A stretch of 12,188 bases of DNA from Candidatus Gastranaerophilales bacterium (GTDB lineage: Bacteria; Cyanobacteriota; Vampirovibrionia; Gastranaerophilales; CAJFVJ01): positions 1-12,188 of the forward strand of contig JAQUTS010000037.1 of NCBI GenBank assembly GCA_028694275.1. Direction: 5' to 3'. The position numbers and the translations under genes were made by a program. Positions 1-7,680 of the stretch are shown here, in pieces; position 1 is the first letter of the stretch; every line of letters starts with the position of its first letter. The notes under the pieces were generated by a model. It did no database searches and had not been told where the DNA came from. It saw nothing but the letters and a program-made list of their open reading frames with translations.

Positions 1-3000
1 AAAGTTTTGTCGGAAAGATCATTTTCTTTGTCTTCTACAAGAGTGTATTTTGCAAAATTACCTTCTTTTATAGCTTTTTCTTTGTTTGGGCTTACAGCTC
101 CTTCTTGGCGGAGATATTTTGCTTGCTTGAATACATCACTAATAGCCACTTCTATTGGGGCGACACCAAAGGCTTCAGGGTCGAATTTACTACCTAAGAA
201 GCTTCCTTCTGCCAGGTCTCTTAAGGCAATTTTTAAAGCTGTTTTTTGATCTTCAGCAATTCCCATATTATAGGCTTCTGCACCCAGGTTGTGGTCGATA
301 GCCTTAGCCATTGCTAGTGCTTTATAGCTAGGAGTTTTACCTTCTGCAAAATAGTTCGGAGTGTATTCTTTGACATATCCTTCTGATTTGTCGCCACCGT
401 GGAATAAGTTATTATCCAAGGCCAAAATACTCAACATTCTTGGTTTGTCGTGGTTTGCAAAGAAGTTATGAGAAGTTTTAACTTGGTCTTGAGGATATCC
501 AAAGAACAAACCTTCGTTTCCATGCCATCCTGGTTGGTTTCCGATGAGGTTGTTTTTCAAGCCTTCTACGTTTGTATCACCGGCTCCCGGTTCATCTGAT
601 TTTATACCTGCGACAATAGATAATGGTGAGGAGTATGTATAATTATAGTTAGAAAGACCTGATACGCCTGTTGCCGCGACAAAGGCAGATTCAAGAGCCA
701 TGTTGTTTTTATATTTACCTGTTATGTCTCCTGATTGTTTCATCAAATCACCGGTATCAGTCATTTCTGCAATTATGTATGAGTTAGGGTTGATTTCTTT
801 TATTCCGTCTGCAAAACCCTTCCAAAATGCCATACTTTCTTCCATTGCAGGTACGAAGTTTTCAATTCCGTCTCTTACTTCACCGATAGGGGCATTGTCT
901 TTTGTTGCATCTGTTCTCCAGTTGAGGCCTGATGCTGTTCTGTCAACAACAACGTAAGCCATTTTGAGATTTTCCTCATTAAGGCCTTTTATTCTATAGG
1001 CAATATTTTCAATAAGAATTTTTTGGTCATTTTGAGGTATTCTGCCCAAGCCATGTCTCATAACTTTTAGTGTTTCTGCTGCTTCTTCATCAGGGCTTCC
1101 TGCTGCGATGCCTTCTTCGCCTATTGTTTTTAGGTTTACTTTAGAAAGCGCTTTTTCATCAAAAATGAGTTCGCCGTCTTTAGTTTCAACCTTGACTTGA
1201 GGGGCAAGAGCTTTTACAACTGCAAACTTGTGAATGTCTTCAGCAAGAAGAGGGAGCATCAATTTACCCATAGGGGTAAGTTTATTTTCTTTGTCAATGA
1301 GTTTATTTTCTTTATCAGCTTTTCTTATCATTTCATTGGCAAATTCTACTACTGAATTATCTGTAGCCATATAGAATTCGTCAGCTTCGTTGTACATTTT
1401 GCTGAATCTGTCAGGCATTTCTTTGTAGCCTTGTTCTTGATAGAAATCGTATCTGGATTTGCCGATATCTTCTTTTGTGAAGGCTTTTTTGGAGATAAAA
1501 GGAGACCCCAATACTGCTGTCAAATCAGGCGCAAATCCTATTGTTTCCAAAGGAAGATTGATTAAATCTTGTGCTAATCTGACTTTGACACTTGATGTTG
1601 TATCAAGTTGAGGGATATTGTATTTATTATCCAGGACATTTTGGATTACATCGTTGGTCATCACGTCCCCTGCTCTTTCAGGAAGTTGACCTTGGCTGTC
1701 ATCTAGTTTTGTTCTGTATCCTGCAGCTCCTGTTTTGACTGTTTTTAGTGTGTTTGCAGTGTGCTCAAGGAGCGTGTTTCTTACAGCTTTTGTCCAGTAG
1801 ATGCCAACTTGTTGAATGTGGTCTTGGTTTTGGTATGCGCCTGATTGGATTTCTCTTTTTTGTTCTTTTGTAATACCTTTTAGTGAAAGGTTTTGTTCAT
1901 CAGCTGCGCTGTACATATATCTGAGTTTTGCAATGTCAGCATTACCATCCCAAGTTTCAAAGCCGTTAGCGTGAGTATCAACACTATAGTTCTTGAAGTC
2001 TAAAACTGTTTTTAGGAACTTTTGTCTGTCTTTTTCGTATAAATGTTGATTTTTTGCAATTCTGTCTTCGAAATCTTTCACTTCATCTTCAGGAATAATG
2101 AATTCTCTTAAAAGAACTGAGTGGTTGTCATTTGTTATTTCGTAGTGGTTTGGTGTTGTATGTTCACCATAAGAATCCAAAATCACATTATTACCGACTT
2201 GTTCTTTTTGTTTGCTTGAAAGAAGACCTTCGTCATAAAGTTGAACAATAGTGTATTGTTTAGGATCTCTTGTGTTTTTTTCTGTAGAGATGTCGCTATT
2301 GTTGAAAGAATATTTTTTATTTGCATTTACAATGTTTAATTTGATACGGCCGTATATTTTTTTGCCTTCTTCGGTTGTAGGGTCTACGTTTGGAAGGTTT
2401 TTAATTGCCATTTTGTTAACAATTTTAAAGTTGTTGATGTATGGGGATTGTTCGCCCCATTTTTGGATGTGTTGAAGACGGTAGCCTTCCATTCCTTCGT
2501 TTACAAAGGCACCGTCAAGAATCAATCCGATATCTTGTTTGTAGAGTTCTTTAGCGAGAGTTTTTACTCCGCGTTCAGGGCTTTGGAAAGGATTGCTTGT
2601 CCAATAGCCATGAGATGAGCGTTTGTCCTGACCGATAAGTCCGTTAGGTGTGGCTAAAACGAAGCTGTAACCCATTTCTTTCAATCTTGGGATATCGTCG
2701 ATTATTCCATCAATTGTACCGCCGTATTGATTGAAGTGGTTTCTTTTGCTTTCGCGAGTCTTTTTGAGGATTTTTTCATCTTTTACTACTTCGCCGTTTT
2801 TCATAGAAACGCCGGGGTTGTAATTGTCTACCATAAGGTGGATAATTTGCCCGCCGGGGTTAGTTACTTTTGCTCTGTCTCTGAATACCAGCGTAAATCT
2901 TTCGCCTTCCGGTGAATCTTTTTTTATAGCTCTAAGACCGCTATCAGTGTGGTATAGAGCCGTTGCTCCGGCAATTTCTTTGCCTGATTGGTCTTTGGGG

Positions 3001-3290
3001 ACAAGTCTGAATCTATATGCAAAAGTTTGGTTTTCTAAAGCAATGCGTGATGGGTTGATAGGCAGTGGGGTGCGATTTTCAATTTTGAATGCTTGTGGTT
3101 CAGAATGTTTGTCTACAGAGTATTCGCTGCCTTTTTTAATAACAGGGACAAAATCTACATAAGCCTGAAATTTTTTGTCATCATATGGTAAAAAGAAGTC
3201 TATGGAATCTCTGCCCTTTTCATTACGGGTATTTTCCATACCTTTGAAATTGACTTTTTTTACATTATAACCGACACCACTAACTAGCAA
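1..3290 (-). CDS. Large divergent GH13 alpha-amylase-family protein, C-terminus beyond window
   Basis: Open reading frame on the minus strand, 1,096 codons visible, running off base 1 without a stop. The TTG at 3290 is chosen as start because AAGGAG lies 7 nt upstream; the next in-frame ATG is residue 18, after a VNFKG motif. Residues about 18-180 look like beta-rich accessory sequence. A GH13-type barrel then begins: GGTIDG near 189, LATP near 213, HGYW from His227, region I LILDGAFVNEG (Asp259; the usual Asn-His is Asn264-Glu265), TWDGN around Trp447, region II NWRTDATKD (Arg792, Asp794, predicted nucleophile), region III IIAEMTD (Glu842, predicted acid/base) and region IV FANHDKP (Asp948). 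The D/E/D triad is therefore complete, so glycoside hydrolase or transglycosylase activity on alpha-glucan is plausible. About 530 residues separate regions I and II, far more than normal, and include a largely helical, charged insert at about 490-785. No signal peptide is visible, suggesting a cytoplasmic protein. Exact specificity cannot be told. Confidence 0.88.
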   Translation of the reverse strand, partial: MLVSGVGYNVKKVNFKGMENTRNEKGRDSIDFFLPYDDKKFQAYVDFVPVIKKGSEYSVDKHSEPQAFKIENRTPLPINPSRIALENQTFAYRFRLVPKDQSGKEIAGATALYHTDSGLRAIKKDSPEGERFTLVFRDRAKVTNPGGQIIHLMVDNYNPGVSMKNGEVVKDEKILKKTRESKRNHFNQYGGTIDGIIDDIPRLKEMGYSFVLATPNGLIGQDKRSSHGYWTSNPFQSPERGVKTLAKELYKQDIGLILDGAFVNEGMEGYRLQHIQKWGEQSPYINNFKIVNKMAIKNLPNVDPTTEEGKKIYGRIKLNIVNANKKYSFNNSDISTEKNTRDPKQYTIVQLYDEGLLSSKQKEQVGNNVILDSYGEHTTPNHYEITNDNHSVLLREFIIPEDEVKDFEDRIAKNQHLYEKDRQKFLKTVLDFKNYSVDTHANGFETWDGNADIAKLRYMYSAADEQNLSLKGITKEQKREIQSGAYQNQDHIQQVGIYWTKAVRNTLLEHTANTLKTVKTGAAGYRTKLDDSQGQLPERAGDVMTNDVIQNVLDNKYNIPQLDTTSSVKVRLAQDLINLPLETIGFAPDLTAVLGSPFISKKAFTKEDIGKSRYDFYQEQGYKEMPDRFSKMYNEADEFYMATDNSVVEFANEMIRKADKENKLIDKENKLTPMGKLMLPLLAEDIHKFAVVKALAPQVKVETKDGELIFDEKALSKVNLKTIGEEGIAAGSPDEEAAETLKVMRHGLGRIPQNDQKILIENIAYRIKGLNEENLKMAYVVVDRTASGLNWRTDATKDNAPIGEVRDGIENFVPAMEESMAFWKGFADGIKEINPNSYIIAEMTDTGDLMKQSGDITGKYKNNMALESAFVAATGVSGLSNYNYTYSSPLSIVAGIKSDEPGAGDTNVEGLKNNLIGNQPGWHGNEGLFFGYPQDQVKTSHNFFANHDKPRMLSILALDNNLFHGGDKSEGYVKEYTPNYFAEGKTPSYKALAMAKAIDHNLGAEAYNMGIAEDQKTALKIALRDLAEGSFLGSKFDPEAFGVAPIEVAISDVFKQAKYLRQEGAVSPNKEKAIKEGNFAKYTLVEDKENDLSDKT
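1279..1320 (-). repeat. Two-copy 21-nt in-frame tandem repeat
   Basis: Two adjacent 21-nt units (1279-1299 and 1300-1320) match at 16 of their first 17 bases and encode a doubled DKENKL peptide in the helical insert of the large GH13 protein. The period is a multiple of three, so the frame is kept. This looks like slipped-strand duplication in a low-complexity charged helix. Confidence 0.7.
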
Positions 3291-3297
3291 ATTTAGA

Positions 3298-3303
3298 CTC
3301 CTT
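3298..3303 (-). promoter_or_regulatory. Ribosome binding site AAGGAG for the TTG start at 3290
   Basis: On the minus strand AAGGAG is followed by a 7-nt spacer and TTG. This near-consensus site decides the start of the large GH13 gene in favour of TTG over the downstream ATG at 3239, which has only a weak purine stretch before it. Confidence 0.75.
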
Positions 3304-3425
3304 AGGACCAACTTTCACATCTATATTAAGACACCTCAAAGAACATGTTTGCCTATTTGGTGGTAATTGTTAAAAAACTTTTACAATAAGCCTTTTTGCC
3401 ACTTCGAAAAATGAAAAAATTGCCT

Positions 3426-3448
3426 AAAAAATCATTTTTTCGATGATT
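3426..3448 (-). terminator. Weak terminator-like hairpin after the 589-residue GH13 gene
   Basis: Reading the minus strand 3' of the stop at 3462, AATCAT (3448-3443) pairs with ATGATT (3435-3430) around a 7-nt loop and is followed by a short T run. The stem is only 6 bp and AT-rich, so termination may be partial. A second hairpin, GATGA/TCATC (3456-3452 with 3446-3442), uses some of the same bases and excludes the first. The rest of the 171-bp gap (3291-3461) holds the ribosome site of the next gene and no convincing promoter. Confidence 0.4.
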
Positions 3449-3461
3449 AATTCATCAAAAA

Positions 3462-5231
3462 TTAAAGATTTTGGACTAAAACTTCATCCGCTTGATCTTC
3501 GATATGAGGAGTATTGATTTCGAACACGTGGAATCTTCCTGGTCCCAAGTCAACATTCAATGAATTATCTTTTGGTTGGAATTTTGATTGTTCACCATAT
3601 GAAGGAACGAGATTTTGCATTTTTTGATATGCTTTTAGTCCTGGGATTTCGACGACTCCTGTGCGTCTGTCGTTCATATTTCTGTTGGCAACGACCAAAA
3701 GAGTTTTACCCTTGTTGTGTCTTGCGTATGCGATGATGTTTTCGCTGCTTTTGTTGCCTTTTACTTCAAGAGGAATATAAGATCCTTTTGTGATTACATC
3801 TTTGTAGTTGTCTCTCATTTTTGATGTTTCTGCAAAGAAATTACCGATTTCAGGACTTTTGCCACCCGGTCTTCTTGATGTGTTGAATATGTCAATCATT
3901 CCTTCGTGCACATCAAATTTTTTGATTTCGGAGGATTTTTCAGCTTCTTGTGCAGGCTGCATAAGTTTGTTGCCGTATTTGTATTTGTAATAGTCTCCTG
4001 ATTGATAACCGTCAACAATGTAAGGGTTAGTCATCGGAAGTGTCAACATAAGACCTGATGCTAAGTTGCAGAATAGTTCTTTACCTTGATACATAGGTGA
4101 AATATCATCGTGAGTCGCGAATGATCCGATTAGAGATTTTCCTTTGTCCAACCTGTGAGTCATATCAAGGTTTTCCCTCATATAATCGTGCAAATCATCA
4201 GCTTTGAGCCATTGATGGAAGATGTGATATTGACCGTAGTACGTGTCAAAACCTGCATTAAGGATTTCTTCAGGTCTGTCATATGGCATATTTAACATAG
4301 GAGAAGCATCTTCATATGTATAAGTTTCTGCCAACCAAGCAAACTGAGGGTCTTTTTGTCTTGAATATGTGATGACTTCATCCCAAAACTCAGGAGGTTT
4401 TGCTCTCGCTACGTCTGCTCTGATACCGTCGACACCAAGGTCTACGCACATATCAATGAAATCTTTGTGTAATTGAACCAAGTTTTTGTTCAAGTTTCTT
4501 GTGTCTTCATCTTGGAATGTTTCAAACATTCTGATATCATTCCAGCCTTGAGGGACTTTGGCTGCACCGTTATCAGATACTGCCATGTATTTTTTGTTTT
4601 CGGGCTGATTGTAAAAATCCAAAGACACGCAGCTTGGAAGGTCAATCATTACGCGGATGTCACGTTTGTGGCATTCGTCGACGAAGTATTTGAATTGTTC
4701 TTGTGGGCTTCTTGGGTCATTTTTATCAACAAGTTCAGGATCAATTGATAAGAAATCTTTTGGGGCATAAACAGAACCTGCATTACCTAAAGATTCTTGC
4801 TCTCCAGGAGGTTGAATAGGAAGCAAGTGGAATGTGTTGATTCCAAGAGCTTTTACTTTATCAAGTCTTTGAACTGCGTTGATGAAAGTTCCTTTTTCTT
4901 CGCCGGGTGATAGCAATTCATCATTGTTTCCGTCTTTTGCGTTGAATGATCTTAGGATGATTGCCATGATTTTTACATCGTTATTTTGGAATTTTGATCT
5001 TAAATCATTTTTCCAAGGTGTTGAATTTGTTTTGGCTTCTTGCACGGCGGCAGTTTTTTCTATAGGCATATAAAATCCTTTAACGCCTCTTCCTGCCAAG
5101 AATTTTTGCATAACAGGGTTTTGAATTTCTGCTTTTGGTTGCGCCTCTGCAGGTTTTTGACTTTGAGAGCCTTGTGTAATATAAGGAGGATTGGTATTTT
5201 GAGCTATTTGAGTTGTGTTATTAAGCATCAT
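3462..5231 (-). CDS. GH13 alpha-amylase-family glycoside hydrolase/transglycosylase
   Basis: A 589-residue protein. The frame is open further upstream to 5318, but the ATG at 5231 is chosen because AAGGAGG sits 6 nt before it; a second ATG follows at once. Residues 1-70 are rich in Gln, Asn and Pro, look disordered and contain no signal peptide. The GH13 barrel starts with DVKIMAIILRSF (about 85-96), continues with LLPIQPPG and SVYAPKDF, and shows region I VMIDLPSCVS (Asp197, lacking the usual Asn-His), region II GVDGIRADVAR (Asp273, predicted nucleophile, with Arg271), region III WLAETYT (Glu302, predicted acid/base) and region IV SFATHDD (His374, Asp375, transition-state stabiliser). A C-terminal beta-sandwich domain C spans about 495-575, with LLVVANRN. 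It probably cleaves or rearranges alpha-1,4/1,6 glucosidic bonds in the cytoplasm; the subfamily is not identifiable by eye. The first 11 nt overlap the end of the upstream membrane-protein gene, implying translational coupling. Confidence 0.93.
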   Translation of the reverse strand: MMLNNTTQIAQNTNPPYITQGSQSQKPAEAQPKAEIQNPVMQKFLAGRGVKGFYMPIEKTAAVQEAKTNSTPWKNDLRSKFQNNDVKIMAIILRSFNAKDGNNDELLSPGEEKGTFINAVQRLDKVKALGINTFHLLPIQPPGEQESLGNAGSVYAPKDFLSIDPELVDKNDPRSPQEQFKYFVDECHKRDIRVMIDLPSCVSLDFYNQPENKKYMAVSDNGAAKVPQGWNDIRMFETFQDEDTRNLNKNLVQLHKDFIDMCVDLGVDGIRADVARAKPPEFWDEVITYSRQKDPQFAWLAETYTYEDASPMLNMPYDRPEEILNAGFDTYYGQYHIFHQWLKADDLHDYMRENLDMTHRLDKGKSLIGSFATHDDISPMYQGKELFCNLASGLMLTLPMTNPYIVDGYQSGDYYKYKYGNKLMQPAQEAEKSSEIKKFDVHEGMIDIFNTSRRPGGKSPEIGNFFAETSKMRDNYKDVITKGSYIPLEVKGNKSSENIIAYARHNKGKTLLVVANRNMNDRRTGVVEIPGLKAYQKMQNLVPSYGEQSKFQPKDNSLNVDLGPGRFHVFEINTPHIEDQADEVLVQNL

Positions 5232-7680
5232 ATGATACCTCCTTTTTTGGCTTTGGCTCATCCATTTTGCCAAAGAATACAGGCGATATAACTGCAACAA
5301 GTGCGGCAGCACCACCAATTGCGCCGAAAGTTCTTAACCAAGTATTTGTATTGTGTTTTTGTTCAGCTATTTGTTTGATGAAGTTAGAAGGTGTGTCACC
5401 TTTCATCATCTGTTTTGCACGATCGCCAAGCTCTGTGAATATTTGACCGTTTGGCCTGCGGAGTGCATTTTGGCCGTATGCGTAATTTTTGACTTCTTCT
5501 AGATTTTCAACTACATGATCAGGCAAAAATTTATTTTTTGAGTTACCAAGCTGATTATAAAGCTCGGCTGAGTAGTTTAATATTTTAGTTTTCATATTAG
5601 GATGACTTTTGTTCAAAGCAGCTTCTGTAGCGGAACTGAGTTGGTCAGAATAAAGAACCTTCATAACTTTTTTGTATTCTTTATGATCAGGAATAGCAAG
5701 TTTTACAAAGTGATCACCGTATGTTGCGTTTAGTGCAGCATGTTTTGCAAGTTTTGCAGTTTCTTTGGAAATTTCTTTTTTAGCTTCAAGCTCTTGGATT
5801 CTTTTGTACATATCAAGAACCTGAATGGTTTGATATATAGTACCTTTTGCGCCTTTTAGACTGTTTTGGATGTTATCTTTTAAGATGCTTTGAGCAGAAG
5901 CTCCGACAATCGGTTTTTTATATAATATGCCTTTTTCTAATATTTCTGCGATAGATTCTTTGCTGCTCAAGTATTCTGTTGTTTTATCGAGTTTTAGTTT
6001 TTTGGTTTCTTCTGCAGTTTTTGTATAGATTGTATCTATCATTTTGTTTGTTTTATCAACAAAACTATCTCCATTGCTGAATTTGTCTAAAGCATCATCA
6101 AATTCGCCTGCGGCTTTAGCAAGACCTTCGATTGTTTTTGCAAACTTGCTGCCACTTTCATCTCCAAGGATTTCTAACATTTTTTTGTCTAGAACTTCCG
6201 CAGCTCCTGATGAGGATTTTTTGCTTGCTTCCAAGTCTTTATTTTTTAGCCCAAGAGCTTTGATGATTCTTTCTGAAGCTTTGCCCCATTCTCTGGCACA
6301 TACAGAGTCTTCTTTTTGGCCGATTTGGTTCAATAAGAATTCGTTGAAGAGGTTGTGTTTGACTCTGAATTTTTCAAAAACTCTTGTTATTCCTTTAACA
6401 TCTTCGATTTTGTCTTTGGTTATTACTCTTGTTGATTTTTTGAGTTTTTTATCCAATTCTTCCGTAAGAGCTGTATTGAGTTTAGTTACTAAGTCATTGT
6501 CTTGGATATCAGCAATTTGTTTATGGAACACGTCGCTTATTCCGTTTTTGATTTGGTCTTCAGATTCGCTTATTTTTACTTTTGAGTTTACCCCGCGTTT
6601 TTCCAAAACCTCTTTGATTACCTGAGTAGTCAAAGTGAAAGGATTTTCTTTTCCTTCATGCTGAACGGTGATTTTGATATCACCTAATGCTTCTGACATA
6701 TCGTTGATTTCGGTTTTGTTGAAGATTCCTTTTAAGTCTTCTGTCAAGTGATCTTCTATTTTAACTTCATCGCTTGTATTGAGAAGTTTGGCAAGTTTAG
6801 AGAAGAACTTGTCATCGGCTTCTTTACCCTTATTTTGGTTCAAGAATTCGTTGACTTTTTCAATATGATTTTTGTTGACTTTTTGTTCAGCAAGACTGTC
6901 AAGATTTTCGAAGTTTGCACCAAGTTTGTTGATTTTTGATTCCACAGAACTTGTTTCAACTTTTTTGTGAGCTGAGTTCAATCCTTTTTCTGCAGCACTT
7001 GCAAGCAATGCGCCGATAATCGGAGTTGTCAAACCTGCAGTAAGCATCCACATAGTGTTTGATTGAGTAGAAATTTTGTCAACTTTGTTTTTGATAAATT
7101 CTTCACGGTTTTCCATCATAGGATCGATTTTCATTCTATCGCCGATTCTATTGATTTCTTCTGATGGAACAAGATCCCAAGGAACATAAAGAGGATCACG
7201 GTGGAATGGTTTTTTGCGGCCTTGGCTGTCAACATATTTCATGTTGTTGTCAAAACCGTATAATGCTTTGATTGGTGCATCAATAAGAAGTTTTGATGCG
7301 CCCATGCCTGCTAAAAATGCTGCGAAACCCACAAATTCCATACCTTTTTTTACAGGCAAAACTCTTGTTGAAGCCAAGTAGCTGGCAATCGCCAAACCGC
7401 CTGTTTTCATTGCGATATCATTCATTTTGCCTAATTCGTGGTCGTTGCTGTCGCCTTTCATTCCGCGGCCGATGCTTTTGAACTCTTCGATGCCGTCTTG
7501 AACTGCAACGATAGGAGCTTTCCAAAGAGGTGTTTTTACAATGTAGCCTTTTGGTGAATAAACTGTTGCTCCGACTTTTTTAGCTTCATAGGTGATATTT
7601 TGCACAGGTTCTTGCTTTAGGTCTTTGCTTGGCCCTTGCTGTCTTTGAGATATTAAGTTGTTAATCATCATATTAGTCAT
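5221..7680 (-). CDS. Unrecognised 819-residue membrane protein with long helical central region
   Basis: I do not recognise this family. The protein has hydrophobic segments at about 92-108 (weak), 115-134 and 211-230, and a clear membrane segment at about 783-804 followed by a basic tail ending SYDA. Residues about 240-780 are strongly helical and Lys/Glu/Asp-rich, probably an extended coiled-coil or all-alpha domain. The N-terminal third aligns by eye with the adjacent 342-residue protein: RGMKGDSN (72-79), DAPIKALYGFD (134-144), YVPWDL (165-170) and NREEF (191-195), so the two are paralogues and this one carries about 500 extra residues between its last two membrane segments. The ATG shares bases with the upstream stop (TAATG at 7680). 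The nearest purine-rich site (AGAGG) is 14 nt away, so reinitiation is likely. Linkage to GH13 genes suggests a scaffold or anchor for them; this is inference. Confidence 0.9.
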   Translation of the reverse strand: MTNMMINNLISQRQQGPSKDLKQEPVQNITYEAKKVGATVYSPKGYIVKTPLWKAPIVAVQDGIEEFKSIGRGMKGDSNDHELGKMNDIAMKTGGLAIASYLASTRVLPVKKGMEFVGFAAFLAGMGASKLLIDAPIKALYGFDNNMKYVDSQGRKKPFHRDPLYVPWDLVPSEEINRIGDRMKIDPMMENREEFIKNKVDKISTQSNTMWMLTAGLTTPIIGALLASAAEKGLNSAHKKVETSSVESKINKLGANFENLDSLAEQKVNKNHIEKVNEFLNQNKGKEADDKFFSKLAKLLNTSDEVKIEDHLTEDLKGIFNKTEINDMSEALGDIKITVQHEGKENPFTLTTQVIKEVLEKRGVNSKVKISESEDQIKNGISDVFHKQIADIQDNDLVTKLNTALTEELDKKLKKSTRVITKDKIEDVKGITRVFEKFRVKHNLFNEFLLNQIGQKEDSVCAREWGKASERIIKALGLKNKDLEASKKSSSGAAEVLDKKMLEILGDESGSKFAKTIEGLAKAAGEFDDALDKFSNGDSFVDKTNKMIDTIYTKTAEETKKLKLDKTTEYLSSKESIAEILEKGILYKKPIVGASAQSILKDNIQNSLKGAKGTIYQTIQVLDMYKRIQELEAKKEISKETAKLAKHAALNATYGDHFVKLAIPDHKEYKKVMKVLYSDQLSSATEAALNKSHPNMKTKILNYSAELYNQLGNSKNKFLPDHVVENLEEVKNYAYGQNALRRPNGQIFTELGDRAKQMMKGDTPSNFIKQIAEQKHNTNTWLRTFGAIGGAAALVAVISPVFFGKMDEPKPKKEVSYDA
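5238..5244 (-). promoter_or_regulatory. Ribosome binding site AAGGAGG for the GH13 start at 5231
   Basis: A full anti-Shine-Dalgarno match lies inside the last codons of the upstream 819-residue gene, 6 nt before the ATG-ATG pair. It fixes the start at 5231 rather than the TTG at 5318, which would create an unsupported 98-nt overlap. Confidence 0.85.

Noticed and set aside
1500..1560. Possible reading of GYRTKL near residue 507 of the large GH13 protein as conserved region II
   Set aside because: The spacing to region III would be over 300 residues and the motif lacks R-x-D, whereas NWRTD at 790-794 has both the motif and a normal 48-residue spacing to Glu842.
2824..3162. 112-codon plus-strand open frame within the large GH13 gene
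   Set aside because: It lies opposite the accessory-domain coding sequence of the large GH13 protein and has no domain or translation signal.
5232..5318. 29-residue N-terminal extension of the 589-residue GH13 protein to a TTG at 5318
   Set aside because: It would overlap the upstream gene by 98 nt and has no ribosome site, while AAGGAGG points clearly to 5231.
6044..6625. 193-codon plus-strand open frame opposite the 819-residue membrane protein
   Set aside because: It is antisense to a well-supported gene, Ser/Leu/Phe-rich in the way reverse translations of Lys/Glu-rich helices are, and has no ribosome site or recognisable motif.
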